A stretch of 64,000 nucleotides of DNA from Clostridium manihotivorum (GCF_004015185.1 NZ_CP025746.1:310001-374000); one strand, 5' to 3'. Shown: positions 37,300 to 46,194, counted from the first letter of the stretch. Notes: a model not told the origin generated them from the letters alone. A program made the numbers and translations.

Positions 37300-38090
37300 A
37301 AAGAAGAAGTAGGATATACATTGATATAAGATAAAGAATAGAATAACAAATTGAAGGACAAGCTAAGGAAATCATTGAAAATGTTTATGTACCTAATTGC
37401 ATATTTAAAAAAGAGTGATATACTTTTTATATAAGGAACTATAGTACCCTATTTTTAAATAACTAAAATATAGTTAAGTAATGTTCAGCTCATTAACTGG
37501 ATCAGTTGAACATCTTCATTCTATAGTGTATTTATTAGTAGCTATTTTAAGATATTGTGATGGAATTATACTGATCTAAAATTATGAGTGAATATTTTAG
37601 TAGACTCCGAGGAACTACACTAGAAAATGTAAGTTTAGAGCAGTGGTGGTAAATGCTTCAGCAAAATAGATATGAAAGATTAACTATGGAGGATTAGCTT
37701 CGTCTATAAACTTGCTCTCCTTGCTAATAATAAATGAAATAATACTGTACGGAAGGCTTACGGAAGAAAGTATTGAAGAGATTATTAATAATATTTTGTT
37801 TCTTATATATAAAGCACAGTATGCGAATTTTTTGTGTAAATTTCAATTATAGAAAGATTGCCTGTTACTTAGGTTCATAACTTGAATTATAAATTTCTAA
37901 TTGGATAGGTAAATAAAAGCGTAGCTCTTAGACAATATGCTTAAGGTGAAAAAATCACAGAAAACTTCAAAAACCCTCTTTGTAAAAGCCTTATTACAAG
38001 GCATAAAGTAGGTTGATATAGGTGAGAAAGCTAAAGTTTCTATTAAGTTAGGCTATAACCTTGACTGTGTAGGAAAGGGGTCATTGAAGT
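37300..38090. other. Gene-poor region with a possible TetR-like remnant
   Basis: A start-less frame at 37676-37852 reads coherently (NYGGLASSINLL, YGRLTEESIEEIINNILFLIY) and looks like the C-terminal helices of a TetR-type regulator, plausibly a former partner of the exporter. TGTTCAGCT near 37482 pairs with AGTTGAACA near 37507. The rest has no recognised content. Confidence 0.35.
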
Positions 38091-38107
38091 AGCTCGGAGG
38101 TGCAAAA

Positions 38108-38800
38108 GTGCAAAAAAAGATATTAGTTGTAGATGACGATAAAGATATAGTAAAACTCATAACAAAGAGTTTAAGCTATGAAGGATTTGAAACTATTTCA
38201 GCATTTACTGGGAAAGAAGCCTTATGTGCATTGAAAGAAAATCATATTGATTTCATCATTCTTGATATAATGATGCCTGATATGGATGGCTTTGATGTAT
38301 GCCGAAGCATCAGAAAATCTCATAATGCTCCGATTCTGTTTTTAAGCGCACGGGATAAGGATATTGATAAAATCGTTGGGCTTGAAATAGGGGCAGATGA
38401 TTACATGACAAAGCCCTTTAGCATTCAGGAACTTACCTCCAGGATAAAGGCCAGTTTCAGAAAAGTTGACAGGCTGTTTAAGGAATGGAAGGAGCTTAGC
38501 CCCAATAGAGAAATAACTGAATCTCCTCTCATATTGAATGATAAGACCTTTGAAGTATTTCTAGATAACATAAAGCTTAACTTATCAACAAAGGAATTTC
38601 AAATATTGTCTATGCTAATGCATAACCCCAATAATGTATTGACTCGTGAGCAGATATATGAATATGTGTGGGGAGACGAGTACGGAGAATTAAATACAGT
38701 AACGGTTCATATAAAAAATATCCGTAAGAAACTTGGTCCAGAATATGACTTTATTAAAACAATTTGGGGCATCGGATATAAGTACAAGGAAAGAGAGTGA
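38108..38800 (+). CDS. OmpR/PhoB-family response regulator
   Basis: A 230-residue DNA-binding response regulator. The receiver domain has acidic pocket Asp10-Asp11, phospho-acceptor Asp53 in ILDIMMPDMDG and Lys102 in TKPFS. The C-terminal winged helix has LSTKEFQILSMLMHNPNNVLTREQIYEYVWG and a terminal IWGIGYKYKE, close to VanR-type regulators. The start is GTG at 38108, 5 bases after GGAGGTG. It pairs with the kinase gene that begins 4 bases after its stop. Confidence 0.94.
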   Translation: MQKKILVVDDDKDIVKLITKSLSYEGFETISAFTGKEALCALKENHIDFIILDIMMPDMDGFDVCRSIRKSHNAPILFLSARDKDIDKIVGLEIGADDYMTKPFSIQELTSRIKASFRKVDRLFKEWKELSPNREITESPLILNDKTFEVFLDNIKLNLSTKEFQILSMLMHNPNNVLTREQIYEYVWGDEYGELNTVTVHIKNIRKKLGPEYDFIKTIWGIGYKYKERE

Positions 38801-38804
38801 TAGA

Positions 38805-39857
38805 ATGAAACTGAAGATAAAGCTTCCTTTACTGTTCCTGGTGATGTTTATAGTTTTTATGGTTTCTATTGGATGCTACTTAAAGTTTATCTTTGCAGAA
38901 TATTCACATATATCCAGTTCATTACTGAATCCATCATATATAGGATTGCTTTTTCCTATTTTTGCTGTTGCTTGTTTCATCTTTATTATTTTGATTATGT
39001 ATATTTATTTTTTTATAGAAAAACCAATCAGACTGCTTAATACCAGATTGGAAAGAATAAATATTGTACATCCATTGCCTCCACTTGTATTAAGGAGTAA
39101 TGATGAAATCGGAGACCTTTATAATCATTTTAATAACATGGAAAAGAGACTCCAACTAGCACACAAAGAGCAAACGGATATGATTGCTGCTATTGCACAT
39201 GATCTGAAAGCACCATTAACATCTATTAATGGTTTTGCTGAACTTTTAGCTATGCAAAAGGGCATATCGGAAAATGAAAAACAGGAATATTATGAGTTGC
39301 TTCAAAAAAAGTCAAAATATATGGCTGAACTCATCAATGACTTTGTAAGCTTCACCAAAGAAAAACAGGCTTTAGATGCTATGACTCTGAAAGCTGTTGA
39401 GGCATCGAAATTATTTGAAAACATTGCCCAAGAATATAAATATGAACTATCAGGACTTGGCTATGAGCTTGTTTGCAAAGGTTTATTCACGGCAAATATC
39501 ATGCTTATGGTTAATGAAATTATGATTGGCCGTGTTTTTGGCAATCTCTTCAGTAATGCTGTAAGATATGGAGGAAAAAGTGAGTTGAAGGTATATATGA
39601 CTGGATACTCACAAGAGGCTTATGCCTATTTTGAAATTGAGGATAATGGCATTGGAGTTCCAGATAGCGACCTCTCTTCACTATTTCTTAAATTTTTTAC
39701 TGTGGATAAATCTAGGCAAATTGAAAATGGTGGGATAGGGCTTGGACTTGCGAGCTGTAAATCAATTATTGAATATCATGGTGGAGAAGTCTATGCATAT
39801 TCTTCTGAGTATGGCGGACTTGGTATAAGGTTCAGTCTTCCTCTTTCAAAATATTAA
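38805..39857 (+). CDS. Two-component sensor histidine kinase
   Basis: A 350-residue membrane kinase, partner of the upstream regulator. Two membrane helices (about 7-29 and 47-71) enclose a very short external loop of about 16 residues. A HAMP-like linker (DEIGDLYNHFNNME) leads to the HisKA domain with His132 in AAIAHDLKAPLTSI, then N box NLFSNAVRYGG, G1 EIEDNGIGVP and G2 GGIGLGLASCKSIIEYHGG. The short sensor loop suggests detection within the membrane, as in VanS- or BceS-like kinases for wall-active compounds. No matching transporter or van gene is adjacent. Confidence 0.93.
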   Translation: MKLKIKLPLLFLVMFIVFMVSIGCYLKFIFAEYSHISSSLLNPSYIGLLFPIFAVACFIFIILIMYIYFFIEKPIRLLNTRLERINIVHPLPPLVLRSNDEIGDLYNHFNNMEKRLQLAHKEQTDMIAAIAHDLKAPLTSINGFAELLAMQKGISENEKQEYYELLQKKSKYMAELINDFVSFTKEKQALDAMTLKAVEASKLFENIAQEYKYELSGLGYELVCKGLFTANIMLMVNEIMIGRVFGNLFSNAVRYGGKSELKVYMTGYSQEAYAYFEIEDNGIGVPDSDLSSLFLKFFTVDKSRQIENGGIGLGLASCKSIIEYHGGEVYAYSSEYGGLGIRFSLPLSKY

Positions 39858-39882
39858 TTACATTCTTCTACAATGAATTAAG

Positions 39883-39927
39883 GGCCACTGCTGGTTTAAG
39901 TTAAAGAACTCAAGCAGTGGCTTTTTT
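39883..39927 (+). terminator. Terminator of the two-component operon
   Basis: GGCCACTGCT pairs with AGCAGTGGCT across an 18-base loop, followed by six T. Confidence 0.88.
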
Positions 39928-40027
39928 GAGTTTCAGCACTTTATAATTTTTTATATTTTCTTTATGAAGATTTATTTTCATTTTAGAGAAGTTTCATTTT
40001 TGTATCTTAAAATTTACTTGTAGCTTA

Positions 40028-40232
40028 AATATTGGGAAGCAACTTCAACTATTAATTTATACATGTCATAAAATCTTCAAAAGCCGCGATTTTATAAAAG
40101 GTATAAATTGAGTTTGCATAAAGGTTGCCTATAGGTATCCAACTTCAACTATTAATTTATATATGCCTGATAATCCCCAGAAGCCGGTATTATCGAACAT
40201 ACATAAATTAAGTTTTCGTAAAGGTTCCCTAT
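40028..40232 (+). repeat. Repeat family A, two tandem units
   Basis: Units at about 40028-40132 and 40133-40232, each with CAACTTCAACTATTAATTTA, CCAGAAGCCGGT or its variant, and TAAATT(G/A)AGTTTTCG. The junction reads GGTTGCCTATAGGTATCC. Confidence 0.85.
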
Positions 40233-40270
40233 ATATATATGCTACAAGTAAATTGATAGGAGGAAATGAT

Positions 40271-40405
40271 ATGGTAGAGATTCAAGTTTGCGGCACAGGC
40301 ATAGGTAGGCGATGCCATTTCAAAACATACACTCTTGTGATTAATCAGAGTAGGGCAGGAGTAATAAATAGAACTAGAAAAGGAGGATACTACAATGTCA
40401 ATTGA
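40271..40405 (+). CDS. 44-residue ORF overlapping the hydrolase start, tentative
   Basis: GATAGGAGGAAAT precedes an ATG by 4-5 bases, and the frame (MVEIQVCGTGIGRRCHF...) ends 11 bases inside the next gene. The good ribosome binding site suggests translation, possibly coupled to the hydrolase. The peptide matches nothing I know and may be the start of a truncated gene. Confidence 0.4.
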   Translation: MVEIQVCGTGIGRRCHFKTYTLVINQSRAGVINRTRKGGYYNVN

Positions 40406-41561
40406 ATTCAGCCGTTGGCCAAACAACTATATGATGTCGTATCAAGTAACTAAAGCTCTAGGGATGGCAAGTCTTGGTGCTACTGATGTTACCGAAATTT
40501 ATGAAGCTTGCAAAAAAATAGATCCAAATGATAAGGAAACATGGCATAGAGAATGGCTTATAACAGCAGAGGCTCTGGAAAGTCATGGCAAGGAGGCAGA
40601 AGCTGTTGGAAACTGGTATACAGCACGTAACTGTTACATCCGAGCTTTGAATTACTACAGAATAGCTGAATATGCTGTGATGGATAATGACACCGAGAAA
40701 ATCCGCATATTTAGAAAAGTAAATGAACTCTTCGAAGCTGCCGGAAATTACTTCGATGTCAAACCAGAGAAAATCCAAGTAGATTATGAGGATGTCAAGT
40801 TAGATGGGTACTTTTTCTCACCTTCTTGGATAAAAGGTCCGAAACCAACAATTTTGGCTCTCAATGGTGGTGATGAGTGGTCAGTTGAGAACTATTTCTG
40901 GTTAGGGCCTGCCTTTATTTCCTGTGGATATAACTTTATGGTCTATGATCAGCCAGGAACCGGTCTCTCAATGTACGAAAAGGGAAAGGGCAGGCGAGCT
41001 GATAGCGAGGCTTTTCATTCAAGAGCAATTGACTTTCTTCTAACTAGACCGGAAGTGGATCCTAGCAAGATTATTGTCCATGGTGAAAGCTTTGCTGCAT
41101 ACGACTCCCTTAGATTTGCTTCCTTCGACCACAGGATTGCTGCTGTAATCTCTGACGGGGGTACACACGCATTCGATTGGGAAGCAATGCTAAAATGGAT
41201 GCCACCTAGTTTGGCTGCCCACGGTATGAGAATCCTCGGTGCTGAAAGCTTGGATGACTTTGCTGGAAATCCTCGTTTTGCATACAATCTCGAGGGTGTA
41301 CTTCACCAGATAGAATGTCCTCTTCTTGTGATGCACGGTGCGGAAGAAATATTAGTTCAACCAAATCCACTAACTCAAGCTCTTAAAAATTATCAGCAGG
41401 CTGGTTCTAAGAATAAGACGTTCTTCGCCATAGAGGATAGAAGACTTGGTGGACTAGAACACTGCCAGGTAGACAACATCAACGTGCTGCATGAGGTAGC
41501 GTTGAATTGGCTTTGCTCCATTGGCCTTGGCCCTTCTTCACCTAGACCAAGTGATTGCTAA
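40395..41561 (+). CDS. Alpha/beta hydrolase with N-terminal helical domain
   Basis: A 388-residue hydrolase resembling FrsA/2,6-dihydroxypseudo-oxynicotine hydrolase-type enzymes. An N-terminal helical cap (about 1-125, rich in ARNCYIRALNYYRIAEYA) precedes the core fold: PTILALNGGDEWS, YDQPGTGLS, the nucleophile elbow VHGESFAAYD with Ser near residue 224, an acid candidate in LLVMHGAEEILV and a late His in LEHCQVDN. The substrate is unknown. AAAGGAGGAT precedes the ATG. The DNA is visibly richer in G+C than the neighbours, which suggests recent acquisition. Confidence 0.87.
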   Translation: MSIEFSRWPNNYMMSYQVTKALGMASLGATDVTEIYEACKKIDPNDKETWHREWLITAEALESHGKEAEAVGNWYTARNCYIRALNYYRIAEYAVMDNDTEKIRIFRKVNELFEAAGNYFDVKPEKIQVDYEDVKLDGYFFSPSWIKGPKPTILALNGGDEWSVENYFWLGPAFISCGYNFMVYDQPGTGLSMYEKGKGRRADSEAFHSRAIDFLLTRPEVDPSKIIVHGESFAAYDSLRFASFDHRIAAVISDGGTHAFDWEAMLKWMPPSLAAHGMRILGAESLDDFAGNPRFAYNLEGVLHQIECPLLVMHGAEEILVQPNPLTQALKNYQQAGSKNKTFFAIEDRRLGGLEHCQVDNINVLHEVALNWLCSIGLGPSSPRPSDC

Positions 41562-41766
41562 GAATTTTTTAAGTTAACTAGAAGGAAAGCTTATGAAACT
41601 TACATTAGTTACAGTTGGAGCTGTGCTTTTTAGAAAGCAGGTAACGAGATAATTTAATTAAAGAAAATTAGATAAATATTTTAAAGAGTCAACTGATGCA
41701 GTAATAGGAGAGCCATTTAACATTATATTAAATTATAATTATGCTAAATTTCCTATTAAGAAGTAG

Positions 41767-42267
41767 GAATATGGAAACTTTCATGAAAGAAATGTAGAAG
41801 ATACTTTAAATATGATGTCTATAAATATTTTTGCACTTACAAAGTTAACTAGATTATATGTTGATGGAATGATTAAAAGAAGATATGGGAAGATACTGAA
41901 TCTTGGGCCTACAGGTTCCTTTCAGCCAGTTCCATTAAATTCAGTTTACTGTGCTTCAAAAGCCTTTGTCTTACATTTTTCAGAAGCAATCCGATATGAG
42001 CTTAAAGGTACAGCAGTAACGGTTACCACTCTTTGCCCTGGGGCTACAAAAACCAACTTTGCAAAGAGGGCAAATATTGAAGATATAAAACTGTTCAAGA
42101 ATAAGCTGCTAAAGCCTAATTATGTAGCTGAAATCGGTTATAAAGCGTTAGAGAAAAATAAGTCTGTAGTCATTACTGGTTTTTATAATAAGATTTTAGT
42201 TCAATCTATTAGAGTGATGCCTAGGAGTATGATAATAAGAATTGGCATGAATATGATGAGAAAATAA
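41767..42267 (+). pseudogene. Short-chain dehydrogenase, N-terminally truncated
   Basis: The C-terminal two thirds of an SDR oxidoreductase: NYGNFHERN-like entry after a stop codon, then MMSINIFALTKLTRL, GKILNLGPTGSFQPVP, the catalytic pair YCASK and TLCPGATKTNF. The NAD(P)-binding GxxxGxG region is absent, and upstream DNA (41580-41760) shows only fragments. An ATG at 41812 could start a 151-residue protein, but it could not bind cofactor normally. Confidence 0.8.
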
Positions 42268-42279
42268 GTACTATAATAA

Positions 42280-42489
42280 ATCTGCAGTATAACTGTTACG
42301 GAGAATCTTACAATAAGTAGCTTAGCAAATGAAGAATTGATTAAAGTTAATATTAGTGCGATTAAAACGTCAATTTTTATCAAGCAAAATAACGTTGGCA
42401 TCTTCTCATCCGCTGGAGCTGATCTTTATGAATTTGTGCAGATAGGATTTGATAAAGACAATTTAGCTGAAAAAATAAATTTACTATAA
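42280..42489 (+). other. Open frame without start, possible remnant
   Basis: Frame reading TVTENLTISSLANEELIK and FSSAGADLYEFVQIGFDKDN down to a stop at 42487-42489. There is no start codon or ribosome binding site, so it looks like debris in a decaying region. Confidence 0.3.
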
Positions 42490-42617
42490 AGATATTATAA
42501 GCTTTCTATTATAGTTATGTCACACAACTTATTACATAGATAATTTAGATGGAGAAAAAGTAAATTCCAAATTATATTATTGAGATTAAAATTTTTAAAT
42601 ATAAAAGATTATATAGG

Positions 42618-42645
42618 TTTATTTTTTATAAAGATTTGATATAAT
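42618..42645 (+). promoter_or_regulatory. Extended -10 promoter of antisense RNA
   Basis: TGATATAAT at 42637-42645 is an extended -10 box (TGnTATAAT), with a weak -35 TTTATT at 42618-42623. It points toward the terminator at 42748-42783. Confidence 0.6.
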
Positions 42646-42651
42646 ATAAAT

Positions 42652-42783
42652 AAGAAAAGCTTAGTGCGCTAACACTAAGCTAATCCTTAGAACATTTATT
42701 TTGTTTTAGGGCTATTGGATAACATTAATTGAAAATTAATTTGAAGGAAAAGTGCTAATCTTTGTGGGATGGAGCACTTTTTT
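42652..42783 (+). ncRNA. Candidate antitoxin antisense RNA
   Basis: A transcript of about 130 bases is framed by the extended -10 promoter and a strong terminator. It begins with the hairpin AGCTTAGTG/CACTAAGCT (about 42660-42682) and has no frame with a ribosome binding site. Its 3' end overlaps the 3' end of the convergent toxin-like ORF through a shared bidirectional terminator. This matches type I systems such as txpA/RatA and bsrG/SR4. A second copy of the sequence GGGCTATTGG...terminator occurs at 46130-46194. Confidence 0.6.
42748..42783. terminator. Bidirectional terminator shared by antisense RNA and toxin ORF
   Basis: AAAAGTGCT pairs with AGCACTTTT, with T runs on both strands. The toxin stop codon (42755-42757) lies inside the stem. 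Confidence 0.85.
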
Positions 42784-42916
42784 CTTTGCTTTTAACTTCT
42801 ATATCAATACCAAGACACTTAATTTTAATCTTTAGATGATGTATGAAAAGATTATGTTTTAAAATTAATTTAATCACATAAATAATTGATACACATGTTA
42901 TAAAAGTATTAAACAT
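42755..42916 (-). CDS. 53-residue candidate type I toxin
   Basis: A minus-strand ORF with an excellent ribosome binding site, GGGGGTGG, 8 bases before the ATG. The peptide starts MFNTFITCVSIIYVIKLIL, one hydrophobic segment, followed by a basic amphipathic stretch (KHNLFIHHLKIKIKCLGIDIEV) and a hydrophilic tail KSKEKSAPSHKD. One helix plus a charged tail of this kind is seen in TxpA-like toxins. An extended -10 box (TGGTATAAT) lies at 43031-43039, giving a leader of about 108 bases with stable hairpins, also typical of type I toxin mRNAs. I do not recognise the protein family. Confidence 0.65.
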   Translation of the reverse strand: MFNTFITCVSIIYVIKLILKHNLFIHHLKIKIKCLGIDIEVKSKEKSAPSHKD

Positions 42917-42934
42917 ATCCAATACCACCCCCTA

Positions 42935-43045
42935 GCTATAGTGAAGTAATTCACCAATAGTCCAAGGAGGATAAAACGTTCAAAACCTCCGTAGCCATCC
43001 TACTACGGATTTTCAGTATTGTACTTTAGAATTATACCATATTTA
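42935..43045 (-). promoter_or_regulatory. Promoter and structured leader of the toxin-like ORF
   Basis: On the minus strand TGGTATAAT (43031-43039) is followed by TCCGTAG/CTACGGA and then GGAGG/CCTCC hairpins before the true ribosome binding site. The leader structures may delay translation. Confidence 0.5.
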
Positions 43046-43049
43046 TGTA

Positions 43050-43400
43050 GGATATATACACAAGAACAAAATGGAAAACCCTCACTTGAAATAGTTACAC
43101 TGAACCTTACCACAAGTAATAAGATGCTTTGTACATTTCGGTAGCTAGCTTTAAGAAGCTTACAAGCAAGGAATAGAAATATTAAATGGTTATAGTAAGT
43201 TTGATAAATTGGTTGAAAGAATAAATAATATAAAATAGCCTAGAAATTAAATATTGCATAAACAGTAAAAAGATGGAATACTTTAACTATGGGAGTACTC
43301 TTGATTTTATTATTTATGTAATTATGATATCGTCTTCAAGTGAACTTGAAGCATTTGCCCAGCAAATAGTAATGGAAACTAGGAATAATTTTAACAGGGG
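43050..43400. other. Decayed region before the acyltransferase gene
   Basis: Start-less coding-like fragments occur (for example KQGIEILNGYSKFDKLVERI ending in a stop at about 43239). AAACAGTAAAAAGATGG near 43260 matches the start of repeat family B but is not followed by the rest. Confidence 0.35.
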
Positions 43401-43409
43401 ATAGTGATT

Positions 43410-44411
43410 ATGGAAACAAAAAATAATCCTTACTATGGAATGGTTGATTTATTACGTTTGGTATTTGCTATTGGAGTTATGATGATTCATACTAGGGCCT
43501 TAGAGTCTGTAAACAAAGACTTGTGGATGGCAACAAGTATGGGAATCTGTAGGCTAGCAGTACCATTTTTCTTTATCGTTTCAGGTTACTTTTTATACAA
43601 ACGAATTCAATCACCAAAAGAACCTAGTACTACATTAAAAAGATTATTAATTCTCTACTTTGCGTGGGTTCTTATTGAGTCTATCACGTTATTTCCAATT
43701 GTTTTAGGTATATTAAAATTGCCACTAATAATGATCATCATAAGATTTTTACTTATAGGTGTATCTGGAAGCCTTTGGTATATAGCTTCTTTAATTATTA
43801 CTATATTTATAATAGCACCTTTACTAAAAAAAGATAAAATACTTCCTTTACTTATAATAGGAATAATACTATTTTTATTTGGCGCAAGCGCAGATACTTA
43901 CTATGGATTATTTATGAAAACTATGCTTGGACCAGTAATTAAGGGATATAATGCAATTGCACTTCTTCCACAGATAGGAATTGTTGAATCCATGCTTTTT
44001 GTATCTATGGGCGCATTAATAAGCAAATATAAGTTAAACGAAAGAATAAAGAATTCAGGCCTACTTAGCATAATTTTCATAATAGTACTATTGGTTGAGA
44101 CCTTTATATTAAATAAAAGCGGTATTGCTAAAGATGCTAATATGTATTTATCTTCTATAATTGCAGCTCCATTTATATTTATTTGGGCTACTAACTATAA
44201 GAAAAATATTTCAAGAAAAGTTTGTACGCTTTGTAGAGAATACAGTGTAGGGCTGTATTGCTCTCATCAAATAATATTGCTTGCACTTGGAGCGTTTGTT
44301 CCAATGCTTTTTGGCAATACAGTGGTTAGATTTATCCTTACTTTATGTATTTCTACTTTAATCATAGCAATTTTACGAAGAACTAAGTTAAAGAGAATTC
44401 TCTTAAGGTAA
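43410..44411 (+). CDS. Membrane acyltransferase, family 3
   Basis: An integral membrane O-acyltransferase of the Acyl_transf_3 family with about ten helices in 333 residues. The N-terminus has MVDLLRLVFAIGVMMIHTRA, whose Arg and His correspond to the conserved catalytic RxxxH region, then RLAVPFFFIVSGYFLYKRI. Family members modify cell-surface sugars, peptidoglycan or secondary metabolites (OafA, WecH, the VanT membrane part). The substrate is unknown. I choose ATG 43410 after AGGGG; GTG 43404 is also possible. Confidence 0.87.
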   Translation: METKNNPYYGMVDLLRLVFAIGVMMIHTRALESVNKDLWMATSMGICRLAVPFFFIVSGYFLYKRIQSPKEPSTTLKRLLILYFAWVLIESITLFPIVLGILKLPLIMIIIRFLLIGVSGSLWYIASLIITIFIIAPLLKKDKILPLLIIGIILFLFGASADTYYGLFMKTMLGPVIKGYNAIALLPQIGIVESMLFVSMGALISKYKLNERIKNSGLLSIIFIIVLLVETFILNKSGIAKDANMYLSSIIAAPFIFIWATNYKKNISRKVCTLCREYSVGLYCSHQIILLALGAFVPMLFGNTVVRFILTLCISTLIIAILRRTKLKRILLR

Positions 44412-44444
44412 ACTAGAGCGGTTAAAATAAATAATAGAGAAGAA

Positions 44445-44493
44445 GTGGCTGTTGCAAAACTAACATAGTTAGTTTTGTAGCAGTCATTTTTTT
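44445..44493 (+). terminator. Terminator after acyltransferase gene
   Basis: GTGGCTGTTGCAAAACTAAC pairs with GTTAGTTTTGTAGCAGTCAT across an AT loop, followed by seven T. Confidence 0.93.
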
Positions 44494-44704
44494 GCAGAAA
44501 CAAAAAAATGTGAATTCCGAAGAACTCACATTAATTGTATAATTAAATTATGCGACTAACTAAATCATACGATAAAAATTATACTGAGTTTAATAATGAA
44601 TTTCTATTAAGGAGTATTTATATAATCTTCATTGCATGAAAATACACCTAATGCAATGTCTGTTTCCTGAATTATTGATATATTTGTAAATAGGGGGTGA
44701 GGTT

Positions 44705-45892
44705 ATGGATTGGCAGAAGTCCATGAATCAAGCACTTGATTATATTGAAGATAATCTGTCTTACGATATTGATTATAATATAGCGGCAAAGATTATGAAT
44801 TGCTCTGAGTGTGAGTTTCGTCGAGTTTTTTCTTTATTAGCTCAAATTCCATTATCTGAGTATATTCGCCTTAGGCGATTAGCTATGGCTGCAATAGATA
44901 TTAAAAGAGGCGAAAAAATAATTGATGTTGCTATACGCTATGGATATGAGTCTCAAGCTGCTTTTTCAAGAGCATTCAGTAGATTTCATGGAATAGCACC
45001 ATCTTTTGTAAGAGATGATGGGGTTACTACGAAAACATTTCCTCGCTTAACTTTTAAACTGATATTAATGGAGGGAAACGTTATGAAAAAAGATCCTAAT
45101 CATAGAACTAACATCATAGGTGCTGGTGAAGTTAGTTATGCTATTTCAGTTGATATGGACAAGAATAATATCCATAAAATAAATAGTTCATTTTGGGACA
45201 CTAAAGGGAACGAAGTTATTGGTACAACTGCGCTTCCTAAATATGGCGCATTTATTTCCGAGGAAAAGTGTCATCTCTTTGGAGATGTATCAGGAAAAAA
45301 GTTATTAGAAATAGGTTGCGGAATAGGGAATTCTCTAAGATATCATGGAGATCGCAAAGCTTCTGAACTATGGGGCATAGATATTTCTGAAAAGCAAATA
45401 GAGAAGGCTAGGGAATACTTATCATCAAAGGGGCTTTCTGCGAATTTAATTTGTTCACCAATGGAAGAAGATTGTGGAATACCAGTAGATTACTTTGATT
45501 TTGTTTATTCCATTTACGGTGTTGGCTGGACCACTGATCTTGAAGGCACTTTCAGTAGGATTGCTACTTATTTAAAAAAGGATGGTGTATTTATTTTTAG
45601 TTGGTCTCACCCAATACATAAATGCGTAGCTATGGAAGATGATTTACTTTCTTTTAAAAAAAGTTATTTTGATGAATCTTGGTATTCCGTACCTCTTGAA
45701 GGAGGGGCAATATCTTTAGCGGATCGCAAGCTATCGACCTATATTAATGCATTAACAAAAGCAGGATTTATCATTGACCAAATGGTTGAAGAATCTGACG
45801 ATGATATTATTCAATTATATAAGGATAGTGACTTTGCTAAAAAAGCCAAGATGCTTCCTGTAACCTTTGTAATTAAGGCAAGGAAGCTATAG
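44705..45892 (+). CDS. AraC-type regulator fused to SAM-dependent methyltransferase
   Basis: Residues 1-108 are an AraC-type double HTH (SMNQALDYIEDNLSYDIDY, ECEFRRVFSLLAQIPLSEYIR, IDVAIRYGYESQAAFSRAFSRFHGIAPS). The linker FPRLTFKLILMEGN resembles AraC proteins that continue into a GyrI-like domain, but here a class I methyltransferase follows (about 125-395) with motif I LLEIGCGIGNS near residue 200 and WGIDISEKQIEKAREYL. The whole is 395 residues. GGAGGG lies 7 bases before an in-frame ATG at 45083 exactly at the domain border, so the methyltransferase may also be made alone. GGGGGTGAGG precedes the first ATG. Confidence 0.88.
   Translation: MDWQKSMNQALDYIEDNLSYDIDYNIAAKIMNCSECEFRRVFSLLAQIPLSEYIRLRRLAMAAIDIKRGEKIIDVAIRYGYESQAAFSRAFSRFHGIAPSFVRDDGVTTKTFPRLTFKLILMEGNVMKKDPNHRTNIIGAGEVSYAISVDMDKNNIHKINSSFWDTKGNEVIGTTALPKYGAFISEEKCHLFGDVSGKKLLEIGCGIGNSLRYHGDRKASELWGIDISEKQIEKAREYLSSKGLSANLICSPMEEDCGIPVDYFDFVYSIYGVGWTTDLEGTFSRIATYLKKDGVFIFSWSHPIHKCVAMEDDLLSFKKSYFDESWYSVPLEGGAISLADRKLSTYINALTKAGFIIDQMVEESDDDIIQLYKDSDFAKKAKMLPVTFVIKARKL
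45083..45892 (+). other. Possible internally initiated methyltransferase
   Basis: In-frame ATG after AATGGAGGGAAACGTT, within the AraC-methyltransferase gene. It would yield a free methyltransferase of 269 residues starting MKKDPNHRTN. Confidence 0.5.
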
Positions 45893-45949
45893 CAATTAAG
45901 GAGATATTTTTTACTGTTAAGGACAGTATAAGTTTTTTTGATATCTAAT

Positions 45950-46098
45950 CCTAGCGATATCAAGTCCTTAGAGTAGCTGTCTATGGTAAACTGTAAAAAT
46001 AAAGTTATGTTGCTGCCCAGAAATTATTCACATTCGTTCAGAAAAGGCGATGCGCAAAAAGTCTCACTTAAGAAGTTCGCTTCAGCGACTTTGTTATA
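45950..46098 (+). repeat. Repeat family B
   Basis: Shows CTTAGAGTAGCTGTCTATGG, AAACTGTAAAAATAAAGTTA, CTGCCCAGAAATTATTCACA, CATTCGTTCAGAAAAGG, GCGCAAAAAGTCTCACTTAAG and TTCGCTTCAGCGAC in order, one of the best-preserved copies. Confidence 0.8.
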
Positions 46099-46154
46099 AA
46101 AACTTAGTATTATATTTATTTTAGGGCTATTGGGCTTTAATGAAACCCGTTAAG

Positions 46155-46194
46155 AAAAAAGGTGCTAATCCTGTGAGGATGTAGCACCTTTTTT
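46155..46194. terminator. Bidirectional terminator of the decayed toxin-antitoxin copy
   Basis: AAAAAAGGTGCT pairs with AGCACCTTTTTT. It is equivalent to the hairpin at 42748-42783. Confidence 0.85.

Noticed and set aside
40163..40270. Upstream extension of the 44-residue frame
   Set aside because: This part lies in repeat family A, so only the segment from ATG 40271, which has a ribosome binding site, was kept.
43250..43290. AAACAGTAAAAAGATGG as a further family B copy
   Set aside because: Only the first 17 bases match and the rest of the element is missing, so it may be chance or a small remnant.
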